From Micropterix aruncella (taxonomy: Eukaryota > Arthropoda > Insecta > Lepidoptera > Micropterigidae), in assembly GCA_944548615.1 (NCBI GenBank), contig OX155971.1:22898782-22962781 (forward strand): DNA of 64,000 bases, given 5' to 3'. Position numbers and translations under genes: made by a program. Under the pieces are notes generated by a model. The model was not told where the DNA came from. It did not search any database and was given only the letters and a program-made list of their open reading frames with translations. Numbering within the stretch: the first letter of the stretch is position 1; every line of letters starts with the position of its first letter. Shown here piece by piece: positions 1 through 10,054 of this stretch.

Positions 1-32
1 TTTGCTTTATCGAATAAAAAATTCGTGCGCGG

Positions 33-124
33 CGCTCTATCGAAAGACGTTTAAATTATTCCGAATCATTTGCTTCCGCAGCCGCAAATGATTCGGAATA
101 ATTTCAACGTTTTCCGATAGAGCG
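33..124. repeat. 41-bp-arm hairpin (foldback)
   Basis: Positions 33-73 and 84-124 are reverse complements with only a few mismatches, separated by a 10-base loop. Both arms carry CGCTCTATCG at the outside and CGAATCATTTGC at the inside. No protein is encoded. It could be a small foldback element or the end of a larger inverted-repeat element cut by the window start. Confidence 0.75.
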
Positions 125-395
125 CAGTTTTCTGATATCAGAAAAAATTAAATAAATAAAATAAATAAATAATTATAATTGAATAAGTTGTTAAAAATGC
201 TATGCAATAGTTTTACCGCGGCAGTCCCCGAGTGCCACACGTATTTTTTATTGATGTTGGTTCTGTTTAATCATTTATTTCTCAAAAAAAACTTTTTAAA
301 AACCTGATCCTTAGATTCTGATTTATAAAATAACTTTTTCGTACTTTCGGAATTATCTAGTGTTTCAGTAAAACTGACAGTAAGCCAAAGGAGCA
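125..395. other. AT-rich stretch, nothing recognised
   Basis: AT-rich sequence with short A/T runs. I see no gene, repeat family or regulatory site that I can support here. Confidence 0.5.
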
Positions 396-605
396 ATGTC
401 CATATACTTGCTCTCCTCTATCATGTACTCTTCAAATCAACACCCTCCTATCCACAAGCTTTTAGAGCCACTAACTTCCCACGGTCTTGTAGTTCGGTCA
501 GCCTCTCTCAATTTACTCAAAACTCATTGTCATAATACTGATTTCTACTCCTACTCCTGCTGTGTCCATGGTGCAAGATTTTGGAATGAAATCTGCATTA
601 GTTAG
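396..605 (+). pseudogene. LINE reverse transcriptase C-terminal fragment
   Basis: The 69-residue open frame ends with VHGARFWNE, preceded by HNTDFYSYS. The same segment recurs on the minus strand at 61210-61385 as HSSDFFSFS...VHGARLWNA (12 of 20 positions identical). That pattern, basic residues then a WN motif, is the usual extreme C-terminus of non-LTR retrotransposon ORF2 proteins. Only this tip is present, so it is a dead 5'-truncated piece and the ATG is accidental. The LINE clade cannot be named from this much. Confidence 0.5.
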
Positions 606-1445
606 TAAAAACCAACGTCCGAAAATTTTCCACTATTTTTTGTAATTTCATATTTTTTAAATAAATTTAAATAATTAATACAAACGCGTTTTTTCTTTGT
701 ATAGCATACCTACCTATTAAAACTCACTGATAAAGTTGCGTACGAAGTATTTTATAATGCGGCCCTCAAAACCGCGTTTTTTTTAAAGCTGCTCTCGGGA
801 CACTTGAAGTTTGACAGCCCTGGCTTAGATAATTGTTGAGGCGGGCGTCTGTGTGAGTGCGTTCGTTTCAAACTTTTGTACGTAGCTTCCATACTGTTTT
901 AGCTATATATTTACTTTGACTCTGGGTATACCTTTGTCAGTAGCGGATTTGCCCTAAGGCCCAGTAGGCCCGGGCCTAGGGCGGCCAGATATTAAGGGCG
1001 GCCAATCTTGGCAAAATTGGCAAAAAAATCACTCATGATAACAAGAAATAACTCAAAGTACCTAAATATCTAAAGGCTCACGTACATTGCGTACATATTT
1101 ATTTATTTATTTATTGGAATTATTAAATTAACCATTTTACAATAAATATAATATTAAAACAAATGGCAAAAACTTTCCTCTTTCATTCACTGGCTAGTGC
1201 TGCCCAACTGGGATATACCCGTTCCAGGGCAAGCAATTTGTATTTTTACATTTAAAACGAGGGTCGTTGAACCAACCAAACACAATAATAATAATAATAA
1301 TTTTAAAATATATATAATAATAATAAATAAATATAATAATAAAGTTTACAATATTATATAGGAAATAGAAATACTAAATACATTAGAATATACATATACA
1401 CACATACATACATATATACACAATATATGTTAAGTCAACTTCAAA

Positions 1446-4403
1446 TTATTCTACTACATCGATCATGGCATGGATAGATAAACGCTCTTCTTGCACCAGC
1501 CATTTATTTATTTTGCTTTTAAACACATGACAACTGGGGCTGGTTTTAATGTCACTGCTTAATTTATTATAGAGTCTTGTAGCTATGAAAGAGTAGTGTC
1601 GCTGTCCGAAAGTCGTCTTCATCCTAGGTACATTTAAATTATCACTCAGGAGTTGTCTAGTGGGTTTCGTGTGCGTAATAATAAAAGATTTATTTTGTTT
1701 GGCCACGAAAACCCAACGTAGTGCAGTTTTAATGAATAATAACCTAGCATCCAAAACCTGAGCTTCTTTAAAGAGTTCCTTAGAAGAATATTGATATGGT
1801 TTGCGATGCATGATTTTTAAAATACATTTTTGCGCTGTTAGAAGTGGCGTCAGGAGGGTTTTGCAGCACCCACCCCACCCAATTATACCATAGTTAATAA
1901 GGGTTTCACATAATGCAAAATACACTATGGTTAGCGTCCTGCGATCCAGAACACTCCTCAACTCTTTGAAAGTATAACCAAGGGTTCTCACTTTCTTTGA
2001 CACTGCATTGACTTGCTCTTCCCATCGCAATTTATTGTCAACTACAATGCCTAGATATTTGACTGTGGGGGATCTCTTTAGTGGTGCACAATTACACGAG
2101 GTTTCAGAGTGACATTTGTGAATGGTTACGTGGTGATTTACTGTTGGCTGACCCCTATTAGTAGGGCTAAAAGTCATATAACTGGTTTTACTCACATTTA
2201 GTGTTAGTTTTGCAGTTTCTAGCCAATCACGAATCTCATTCATGCCCAAATTTGCTTTTGTGAGAGTACTGTCCCAATTTGATCCCTTAAAGATAACTAC
2301 AGTGTCGTCAGCATATGAAATTATTTTTGCTGTCGGTAACTGGCAAAGATCATTTATATAAGTGAGGAAAAGTATGGGTCCCAGGACGCTTCCTTGCGGA
2401 ACCCCATAGGTTAGTGGTTCAGCGTCACTAAAGTGGTTAAGAATCGACACAAACTGGACTCTGTTAGTTAAATAGCTCTGAAACCATTGGAGACTGGATG
2501 ACGCTACGCCTATTTTTTTTAATTGTTGTAGTAACCTATTATGAGGCACCGAATCAAAGGCTTTCGCCAAATCTAAAAATACTGCCAGGCACTTTTCTCC
2601 CTTGTCTATGCCTTGTACAAGAAAATCTGTTAAGGCTGAGATGGCGTTTGATGTCCCTAGGCCTTCTCTAAAGCCAAATTGATTGTCTGACAGAATAGCG
2701 TTTTCTCCTAAGAATTTCATTAATCTTAATTTAGCCACCTTTTCAATAATTTTCGACATTGTATTCAGTATTGAAATAGGTCGATAATTATTCACCTGCA
2801 GTTTGTCACCCCCCTTAAAAATTGGTATTACTCTAGCAGTTTTCAAATCGCTCGGAAATACGCCACTTCTAAAGCTAACGTTGATTATATGACTGATGGG
2901 TACGCTTATATATGACTTAGTAATTTTAAATATATGGGACCCTAATTCATCATTTCCTGCTGCTGACTTATTCTTTAGGCTTTCGATTATCTTCGTGACT
3001 TCAGCAGCATTAGTCGGTCTGAGATATAGTGAGGCCTGGTAGATACCAGTATCATTACATGAATCAATTTCTTCATCCGTGACAAATTTTTTGGCTAACA
3101 TAGGACCCACGCCACAAAAGTGTTTATTAATGTGATTTAGCACTTTTTTAGTGTTATTTTGCAGGGTAACAACTTCATCCTCGATTTGGATTTTGGACAA
3201 AGACGAAGTTTTTTTATTTTTTGAATTTGATGCTTCTTTTATTATTTCCCATATTTTCTGAGGGTCTTCTTTCGAGTTTGAAATTTGCGTTTTGTAGAAT
3301 CTTTGCTTCGTTAATTTAATTAAATTCTTACATATATTTCTATACCGCGTAAATTTTTGTTTTAAAATGAGGTCATCCGGTCGCTTTTTTAAGGTAGCGT
3401 GCATTTTATCGCGTTTGTGAATACAAAAGAGTAGACCCTTAGTGATCCAAGGCTTTAGTTTTTTGTGTTTGTGTCTAATTTTAAAAGTTTCAATTGACGT
3501 ATTTTTATTTACTATTTGACCTAACGAAGTGATAAATGCCCGATATGTTTCATCCGTACTATGCAGAGAGAGAACAGGAGACCAGTCGTGACTGCTAATG
3601 TCTTTTAATATATTATCGTAGTTAATAGTTTTCTTTGTGAATTCATGTTTATGTTCAGCCTCCTTCCTCCATTTCCCTACTTTAAATAATATTGTATAAT
3701 GATCTGTAATAGAGTTTTGGAAGATGATCGTGGAAATCGTATTCTTAGAGCGAATCATAACATGATCAATACAAGTACTACTATTATTGAATTCTCGCGT
3801 TGGCTGGACAACCTCTGGGCGGAGTCCATGTAGCATTAGAAGATTGATATATTGGTCAGCTTGGATGTTTGCCTTCCCTTCTATTGAAATATTAAGATCC
3901 CCACAAAGTATTAAATTCTTTACGCTTCGATTTTCAATTAAGACCCCGTCTAATTTTTTTATAAAATTTGTGATATTGTTATTGGATGGACTCCTATATA
4001 CACAGAGTAGAGTTCTATCAATATCAATGTTAACCTGTAGACAATTTGCTTCAGGGAGATTAATTTCTTGGACAGACATATAACTAAAACCTTCTCGTAT
4101 ATACACTACCACACCATCATTCTGAGTGTGGTTTAGCGTTGTGTGGTAGCATTCATATCCAGGAATGTGCTTATCCCTAAAGTAGTGTCCATTCCAGGTC
4201 TCGGTGAGTATTAGAATATCTAGGTCAATTTGGAGACGCTCTAATAGAATAATAAATTGATCGTAATTTTTATTGAGACTTCTAATATTTAGACATAGAC
4301 ACTTGACTGTATCACCCTCGGACATAATCTCTCTGCACAACAATACGTTTGATGTGACGTGTCTGTTTTCAGTACTATTATTCAAAAAATTCATGTAATC
4401 CAT
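1446..4403 (-). CDS. LINE ORF2: endonuclease-reverse transcriptase
   Basis: A 985-residue uninterrupted frame. Residues about 36-240 form an APE-type endonuclease: N39 in LNIRSL, E68 in LTETW, D169 and N171 in CGDLN, D213 in CIDHV, D234-H235 in TDH. Residues about 490-770 form the reverse transcriptase: NNYRPISIL, NQFGFREG, FLDLAKAFDSV, GVPQGSVLGP, then the catalytic box YADDT with Y697-D700 (codons at about 2304-2315), and a thumb with YLGIVVDN. No RNase H domain follows, which fits the CR1/Jockey groups. The protein nicks target DNA and copies the element RNA at the nick. No stop or frameshift is visible, so this copy is young or recently active. The exact start is uncertain; M1 or M27 would both keep the endonuclease. 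Confidence 0.88.
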   Translation of the reverse strand: MDYMNFLNNSTENRHVTSNVLLCREIMSEGDTVKCLCLNIRSLNKNYDQFIILLERLQIDLDILILTETWNGHYFRDKHIPGYECYHTTLNHTQNDGVVVYIREGFSYMSVQEINLPEANCLQVNIDIDRTLLCVYRSPSNNNITNFIKKLDGVLIENRSVKNLILCGDLNISIEGKANIQADQYINLLMLHGLRPEVVQPTREFNNSSTCIDHVMIRSKNTISTIIFQNSITDHYTILFKVGKWRKEAEHKHEFTKKTINYDNILKDISSHDWSPVLSLHSTDETYRAFITSLGQIVNKNTSIETFKIRHKHKKLKPWITKGLLFCIHKRDKMHATLKKRPDDLILKQKFTRYRNICKNLIKLTKQRFYKTQISNSKEDPQKIWEIIKEASNSKNKKTSSLSKIQIEDEVVTLQNNTKKVLNHINKHFCGVGPMLAKKFVTDEEIDSCNDTGIYQASLYLRPTNAAEVTKIIESLKNKSAAGNDELGSHIFKITKSYISVPISHIINVSFRSGVFPSDLKTARVIPIFKGGDKLQVNNYRPISILNTMSKIIEKVAKLRLMKFLGENAILSDNQFGFREGLGTSNAISALTDFLVQGIDKGEKCLAVFLDLAKAFDSVPHNRLLQQLKKIGVASSSLQWFQSYLTNRVQFVSILNHFSDAEPLTYGVPQGSVLGPILFLTYINDLCQLPTAKIISYADDTVVIFKGSNWDSTLTKANLGMNEIRDWLETAKLTLNVSKTSYMTFSPTNRGQPTVNHHVTIHKCHSETSCNCAPLKRSPTVKYLGIVVDNKLRWEEQVNAVSKKVRTLGYTFKELRSVLDRRTLTIVYFALCETLINYGIIGWGGCCKTLLTPLLTAQKCILKIMHRKPYQYSSKELFKEAQVLDARLLFIKTALRWVFVAKQNKSFIITHTKPTRQLLSDNLNVPRMKTTFGQRHYSFIATRLYNKLSSDIKTSPSCHVFKSKINKWLVQEERLSIHAMIDVVE

Positions 4404-4827
4404 TGCAATACAACAGTAATCATTATAGTTTTGATAAGCAGTTTTAGCAACATTTTGTTAAGACTTTTAGTTAGTTTGTAGAGCGATATCATATCACAAC
4501 CAATGCAGATCAAGAATATTTTCGATGTAGGGTATGAATATAAGTAGGTAGTTTTTAAAATAGTCGTTAAGATTAAACTAATATTCAAAATATCTCTGAC
4601 AATGCCAAACTGCGGCAATACTTGTGTGCTAAAAAATAGAATAATATATACATTACTAATTTTAAAAATTAAAAAATAAAAAATAATAAAATCTATAATA
4701 TAATTAAATTTAAACTTAAATTCCAAATAATCATAATAAGTGTAGACTAATATAATATTAAGGGTTAATTTGTTTAAACCATAAGTAGTTAAAGATAAAA
4801 GCGGACATCTAGATAAAATAACTGAAA

Positions 4828-6009
4828 TTATAGATCTAAAAAAGAGGCATTATTTTTAATGAGGATTGGTTTATCGCCTTCCCCTTTTCTTAAATAAATC
4901 CTCCCAGCACTTACCCAACAGTATTTAAATGATTTTTCTTTGGCAATTCTTTTTGCGTTCCATAGTAGTTCTCTTGAGCGTTTAGTCAAATCATCAGAAA
5001 TAAAAACCGGTGCATTTGTTTTACCAGTATAACTAATGTCAAAAAGAGTTAAGGTTTCGCCATTTGTTTTACATTTCTTGAGATACATTTTAAAATTAGA
5101 GATGAAGGAATTTTTTAGCTCGTTTGTAATGAATTTTGCAATGATCGGCTTCGGTTTATTTTCAGAGTTCTTGTGCCGGATACGATAAATAGTACATACA
5201 TCCGATCTATTAAAACTGCATTTGGTGACCATGGCAATTTTCTCCAATATGTTAAGAAGATTTTCATTTTGTGACTCAGGAATACCTCTGATTTCCATAT
5301 TAGCTGATTTTTGTAACTGCTCTTGGTAATCCAGCTTATTTTCAAGGACTTGAAGTTGATTTTCGAATTCCCTTTTTTTCCTGGTTTCGGTGACACATTT
5401 TTTTTCCATAACCTCAATTTTATTACTTAGACTATCCACAGTTTCTATTAGAAATTCATGTCGCTCATTTTCTGAAGCTTTAAAGACTTCCAATTCAGAC
5501 CTGGTCTCCATGACTTTAATGTTGATATCATCGCAGATTTTAATTTTTGCCTCAATAGCAGTAAATTTATTGTTAAATTCCGCCATTTGCAAAGAATTGA
5601 GTTTGATAATGGCTTCAAACTCGGCAATGGTGGACTTAATTGCTCGAAATTCCGTCTGAAATGATGAAAAATCACATCTTAAGTTTTTTATCTCCATTAG
5701 TATAGTGGCAAGTTGTTCATGTGGTAGAATAACAGAAGGAATTTTAACATTGCTAGCATTGCTCGTAGTCGAAGGTGAAATGACTGCCAAATCAGTAGGA
5801 TCCAAGGGTGACAAAGATATCTTCTTCTCCACCAACAAAGTACGCTTCTTACAATCAGCGCATTTGAAGAGAGGTCGCTTGGCGATGGGTTTCCTAATAT
5901 ATGTATCCCTTGGAAAGCCACAGCAGTCGAAATGGTACATATTTTTACAATCAGGGCAGCAAAACGTATTTTCCGTTCCTTCCAGTTCGTTCCTTCCAGT
6001 TCCTTCCAT
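4828..6009 (-). CDS. LINE ORF1: partial PHD finger, coiled coil, FP-like C-terminus
   Basis: A 393-residue frame. Near the N-terminus CCPDCKNMYHFDC and a later CADCKK pair look like the second half of a PHD finger; the expected first Cys pair is absent. Residues about 95-225 are rich in E/K/L heptads and predicted to be a coiled coil. The C-terminal 160 residues (NMEIRGIPES ... FISDDLTKRSRELL ... RIYLRKGEG) match the layout of the RNA-binding FP-protein family shared by baculovirus FP proteins and insect CR1-like ORF1s. It should bind element RNA and chaperone it with ORF2. The first codons come from a short tandem GGAAGGAAC repeat, which suggests that the true N-terminus was lost and this ATG is secondary. 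Confidence 0.75.
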   Translation of the reverse strand: MEGTGRNELEGTENTFCCPDCKNMYHFDCCGFPRDTYIRKPIAKRPLFKCADCKKRTLLVEKKISLSPLDPTDLAVISPSTTSNASNVKIPSVILPHEQLATILMEIKNLRCDFSSFQTEFRAIKSTIAEFEAIIKLNSLQMAEFNNKFTAIEAKIKICDDINIKVMETRSELEVFKASENERHEFLIETVDSLSNKIEVMEKKCVTETRKKREFENQLQVLENKLDYQEQLQKSANMEIRGIPESQNENLLNILEKIAMVTKCSFNRSDVCTIYRIRHKNSENKPKPIIAKFITNELKNSFISNFKMYLKKCKTNGETLTLFDISYTGKTNAPVFISDDLTKRSRELLWNAKRIAKEKSFKYCWVSAGRIYLRKGEGDKPILIKNNASFLDL

Positions 6010-6069
6010 ATAAAATGTACGTATAAGTTATTTCGTACATATAAGTGATTTAAGAATAATATTAATTTT

Positions 6070-6445
6070 ATTACTAACCTGACGAAACTAAGCGCGTTAG
6101 AAGTCGAAGAAAAAGCCAAAGCATTGCAAATGGTTTATTCTATATACTGACTTAAAAGACAATTTTTCAGAAGAATGCCTCCATTTTCGCGCTCACTGCA
6201 GAATAAAAAATGAAGACCTGAACAGTGCTGTCAGTTTGTTGAAATGGTTACGAACTGAAGGTCTTCAAACCATTTACCCAAACGTAGATATTGCTCTACG
6301 TATGTGTGTGTGTACTCCCGCCAGTAACTGTTCTGGAGAGCGATCGTTTTCTTGTTTGCGCCCAGTCAAAAATTATTTACGCACAACAATGACGGAGCAA
6401 AGGTTAAAAGATCTTGCTTTGCTTAACATAGAAGTTTTTTTTTAA
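6070..6445 (+). pseudogene. hAT transposase C-terminal (dimerisation) fragment
   Basis: Translation from about 6079 gives LSALEVEEKAKALQMVY; after a frame change near 6150 it continues LKDNFSEECLHFRAHC and then, from 6236, KWLRTEG ... SNCSGERSFSCLRPVKNYLR ... ERLKDLALLNIE. The S-ERSFS-L-K-YLR pattern is the hAT C-terminal dimerisation region, as in ZMYM1-like domesticated and mobile hAT proteins. The frame stops about 340 bases before the right terminal repeat. The catalytic core and BED finger are not present, so the piece is non-functional. Confidence 0.8.
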
Positions 6446-6791
6446 GGAAATTGGATTGCGAAGATTTAAATAATGATTTTGCTGAACTTAAGTGCAGACT
6501 AGTTTTGTAACACATTGTAAAATATTTATTATATCTTGTATGAGAATAACCTGTAGTTATTTAAATAAATAAAACCTAACACCGTTTGAAATGTTATATT
6601 TAAATGTGCAATTATCCCTGAATCCTCGAAAAAATACAAACTAGCAGCTATTATACTTAACTGATGTTGAATCGATTTCGATAAAAGTTGGCAAAAAATT
6701 ATATTCATTTTGTAGTCTCTATATGACGGATGCTGAGAAACGGGCGGCTGGTACCTGATACATAGCATGCAAATCCGCCACTGCCTTTCGT

Positions 6792-7140
6792 ACAAAAATG
6801 CCCATTCTCCTCTAGGTAAATTTCGATCGATTAATTGACGATTATTCCGTGGAAATTTTAATAAGGCGATATCGGAGTGCGTTATTGTTGCCTAATTACG
6901 GCCGTGCGGCCGAACTGCTACTTCAAGGCGGCTTCACTACGTCAAACACTATACGGTGGTCGTGTCCTCCATCCGCATTCTTGCGTGATATCCACTGTAC
7001 GGTGGAAAATTGCTTTCGTCGACATTCAGTATTCAACATTCACGGAACCGCGAGCGTGAAACACCCTTACGTACCATACGTAGCTGGGGGAGAGTATGTA
7101 ATGGTTATAGATGATGGCGATAATGTTTCTCTGATTAGAT
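6792..7140. other. Unique sequence, one unrecognised 100-residue frame
   Basis: Just outside the hAT element. A 100-codon frame (6849-7151, +) is open but shows no motif, no domain and no relative elsewhere in the window. I do not call it a gene. Confidence 0.4.
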
Positions 7141-7144
7141 CAGT

Positions 7145-7345
7145 CTGGTGATATTACATTTAATACGATACAATACAATTTCATTCTAATCCAGTAGGTA
7201 GGCATTCCTACACTTGGATGTGTCATTGCGTCTACCATTCTCACTAATGTAAATAATTATGGAAAATTACCTATCCTGATAGTTGTGACTATATAAATTA
7301 ATTTAACTAATTTATAGCCGGTATGAGAATCATCAATAATAGAAA
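7145..7345 (+). repeat. Dispersed repeat family F
   Basis: Contains CCAGTAGGTAGGCATTCCTA, CACTTGGATG and a right part ending in GGTATGAGAATCATCAATAA. The same order occurs reversed at 44405-44625, and shorter copies sit at 22415-22560 and 31995-32100. No coding capacity is seen, so it is probably a short non-autonomous element or LINE 3' end. Confidence 0.7.
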
Positions 7346-7399
7346 ATAAGTAGATATATTAATTATAGACAAAATTTTAAGAATAGGAAAAACCGATTC

Positions 7400-8330
7400 C
7401 TTTTTTGTTATAAGCGCAGCAGCCGTGTCATGGTGATACTTAAAACGGGCTATCATAATTGAATACGTATACAAAATTTTATGTATGTGCTGTTGACCGT
7501 TGAAAAGTTTCCTCGTTGAAAGCCAACCCTGGGTGCCGCAGTCCTTGGTGAAACTTAGAACGGGCTGTCGTAATTGAATACATATATCGATACCTCCTAC
7601 GTATAGTACTGTAACTATTAAAAATGGTATTTCTGTTTTTTTTTTCATAAATCGCATTCATTTATGGTATACTTAAAACTAATTTAACAAAATTCCGAAA
7701 AATCGCACTATAAGTACTATTTAATTTGAAAACCGGAATTTTGTTAAATTAGCTTTAAGTTTACCATAAATGAATGCGATTTATGTAAAAAAACAGAAAT
7801 ACCATTTTTAATAGTTACAGTACTATACGTAGGAGGTATCAATATGTAGGTACAAAATTTTGTGTCTTTGCTGTTGACCGTTGAGGAGTTCCCTCGTCGG
7901 AAGCCAACCCTGGGTGCAGCAGCCATGTCATGATTAAACTTAGAACGGGCTATCGTAACTTAATGAGTATACAAAATTTGGGGTCCGTGCTGTTGGCCGT
8001 TGAGGAGTTTCTCGTCGAGAGCCAACCCAGGGTGTAGAATCAGGTTATTCTTACCATAAAAATAAATGAATTGTTATCGGAATTGAACAAACATATAAAT
8101 TTTCTATTTCATATGATAATATTTGAGGATTTCCCTCAATTCCTCATTGATCCCATCATCAGAACAGGATTTTGATCAAAATGGGACCAATCTGTAAGTA
8201 TATCCTTTCGAATGAAAAAATAATTTTCCAAATCGGTTCATAAATAGCAAAGTTCTGAGATAACAAACATAAAAAAAAAAAGATACAACCGAATTGATAA
8301 TTTCCTCCTTTTTTTGAAGTCCCTTTTTTG
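7400..8330 (+). repeat. Family D element with ~120-bp tandem units
   Basis: Two to three degenerate copies of a unit containing GTTGACCGTTGAGGAGT and GCCAACCCTGGGTG are present, interrupted at 7589-7840 by a hairpin element. The last unit runs into a tail with CCCATCATCAGAACAGGATT and, at 8288-8325, ACCGAATTGATAATTTCCTCC, a 3' end I know to be widespread in lepidopteran genomes (RTE-like or related retroposons). Other loci: 33375-33860, 35705-36290, 46683-46945. No ORF. Confidence 0.7.
7589..7840. mobile_element. Hairpin MITE with ~108-bp arms
   Basis: Positions 7589-7697 and 7734-7840 are near-perfect reverse complements around a 36-base loop. Outer ends read GATACCTCCTACG / CGTAGGAGGTATC. 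It interrupts a family D unit, whose sequence resumes with ACAAAATTTTGTGT on the right, so it arrived after the tandem array. Outward-facing ends and lack of coding fit a foldback MITE. Family unknown. Confidence 0.7.
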
Positions 8331-9419
8331 AAGACCGCGGCAATTTATTGGAATTTCTTGCAATATCGCCGCGCTCGACAAAAAGTACTATAACTATGGA
8401 AATAACTGTCCAATGATTGCATTGAAATTTCGTATAAAGAATATTGAAATCTCATTTTGTAAAACAATTAGATAATTATGAATAAATATGAGAAAGTCGA
8501 AAAAGTGAAAAAAAACTCGGCATTTCTAACTTGTACTTGTCTTACGGAAAAATACGGAACCCTATTTAAAAATTGTAAATGCTATCTTGATCTTTATTAG
8601 ATTCTCTATCAAAAATAATATTTCGATTTGCTTATTTATGTACAAAAATATTTAGATATTAGCTCATTAAATCATTAAATTTTTTGATGATTTCTCGATG
8701 TTTGACAATAGAATTTTACCAGAAATATCCGCGAAATGACGCGCGAAATTATTTTAGCGGCCGTCTATGTATCTATGGTAATAATGAGATATTTGGTATG
8801 GATTTTAGGATGCGTTCGAATTCGAAAATAATATTACTGTGCGCTCCGGGAGCAAGCCGCCAATATTGGTCAACCAAATTTGGTCGTTACGTAGCGTTTG
8901 GTGGTTAAAAGAATAAAAACACGACTGAACGCAAACATGCAGAAACTGAACTATTGTATTTAAAATTATTTTTATTACAGATTTTAATGAAGTATTTGTC
9001 GATACATGTATATTTCCGGACAGACCTTTCATTTGACACTAAACATACTTATGGTAATTTATTTACATTTAGACATGTTTCCTGGTTGTTGGTAGATATC
9101 TTTCCTATTTTCATTGAAGTTTCTGCTAGGAGGTGATCAATACTATCAAAAGTTATAGTGATTTCCAAAAAAAAACAGAACATCAGCATATTCAGAAAGA
9201 ATAACCGTTCATAGCGTTTATAAGCGAGTACGTGATTGTAGCCAAGTTCTGAGACCACAACAATTTCCACAATGACGCACGAGATCAACATTTACCGACT
9301 GACAAGTGAGAGTTTACAAGGAAAATACGTTATAAAATATTAGTGCGGTAACTTAGCAATTACGATTGCGTGTCTTACGGGAGTTACAAGAAAATCGACT
9401 AGTCTTAATGAATCATTTT
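8331..9419. other. Non-coding; one short shared repeat
   Basis: Mostly unremarkable AT-rich DNA. The piece 8985-9085 (TATTTCCGGACAGACCTTTC, ATTTGACACTAAAC) has a diverged relative at 43748-43830, so it is part of a dispersed repeat. Short open frames here show no domains. Confidence 0.5.
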
Positions 9420-9626
9420 CTAACTAGCGTGTACTTGGTCTTTGTGGTCCAGGTTGGGTTGGGCAATATCATCGCACCACCGGGCAGGCGGTTTGCCGAC
9501 ATTTCCTTGTCCTCCAAGGCTCCAGCGTAGAACTCTCTTGCTACATCTCTTGGACCCTGATGATTTCGTGCAGCTTGGGCTTTGTCGGTCAAACTTGGTC
9601 GTCAGGCTTGCCCAACTCACGGTTTA
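9420..9626 (-). pseudogene. LINE ORF2 C-terminal fragment
   Basis: The minus-strand frame contains CSKRVLRWSLGGQGNVGKPPARWCDDI. The pattern S-KRVL-W ... VG-PP-RW-DDI is the C-terminus of a widespread insect endonuclease-reverse transcriptase type (RTE-like in my judgement). A better-preserved relative lies on the + strand at 58700-59085 with VGRPPARWSDDI. Only this tip remains. Confidence 0.7.
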
Positions 9627-9639
9627 ACTCTGTAGAGGG

Positions 9640-10050
9640 TCAGGGTAAGTCTCTTTGGGAGGAACTGGGCAGTTAGTGCACTGGTTTGCTAGACATTGAA
9701 TACCCGTCCGGCTAATAACCAGAGAGGTCTGGAGAAATAGAAATACATCTCCAGACCCCCCTGGTTATTCGCCGGATTGCGCAAGCGTGGTTGACGGGTC
9801 CTGGTACGCAGACCGCCCAGTTCCGCCCGATGTATTCCCCCGAATTCGCGATCTTCTGATCCCATCTGCGTCCGATTGCAGGATTACAACCGTGACAGAA
9901 GGTTACAGCGGCCCTGGCAGGTTAGGTCCCTCTACGGGGAGGCTACCGAAAAGGAGTTGAATCGTGGGTTGGGCAAGCCAGATGACATAAAGTTTGGCCA
10001 ATACTGCTGCAATCCTAATGGCTCCGATTAGGAACCTACTGTCAGTACTT
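9640..10050. other. GC-rich repeat debris
   Basis: The stretch 9835-9985 ends with GGTCCCTCTACGGGGAGGCTAC and GAGTTGAATCGTGGGTTGGGC, which recur at 52250-52310 at the end of a family A copy. It is therefore the downstream end of that family, detached from the copy that follows. No gene. Confidence 0.5.
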
Positions 10051-10054
10051 GGAT

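Larger units (their letters stand above)
1096..6068 (-). mobile_element. CR1-like LINE with ORF1 and ORF2
   Basis: A non-LTR retrotransposon on the minus strand. ORF1 (6009-4828) is followed after about 425 bases by ORF2 (4403-1446), then a 3' UTR and a terminal (AAAT)n run at 1096-1116, typical of CR1/Jockey-group tails. The right boundary is set by the hAT transposase frame, which resumes by about 6070, so almost no 5' UTR is present. Together with the incomplete PHD finger of ORF1 this suggests a 5' end lost at insertion. I see no clear target duplication. Confidence 0.75.
938..6783 (+). mobile_element. hAT DNA transposon, split by a nested LINE
   Basis: The left end at 938 reads CAGTAGCGGATTTGC and the right end finishes at 6783 as GCAAATCCGCCACTG, its reverse complement apart from one base. 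The flanks are acctttgt (930-937) and cctttcgt (6784-6791), which fit a decayed 8-bp target duplication, as hAT elements make. Inside, 6070-6445 encodes the hAT transposase C-terminus reading toward the right end. The middle is occupied by a CR1-like LINE in the opposite orientation (about 1096-6068). The N-terminal half of the transposase is missing, so the hAT copy was internally deleted before or during the insertion. It is non-autonomous. Confidence 0.75.

Noticed and set aside
3787..4083. Plus-strand frame inside the LINE ORF2
   Set aside because: Shadow of the minus-strand ORF2.
4391..4726. 111-residue frame between ORF1 and ORF2
   Set aside because: Low-complexity Ile/Phe/Tyr-rich reading of the AT-rich spacer, no domain.
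6849..7151. 100-residue frame as a possible gene
   Set aside because: No motif, no promoter context, no relative; chance frame remains the simpler view.
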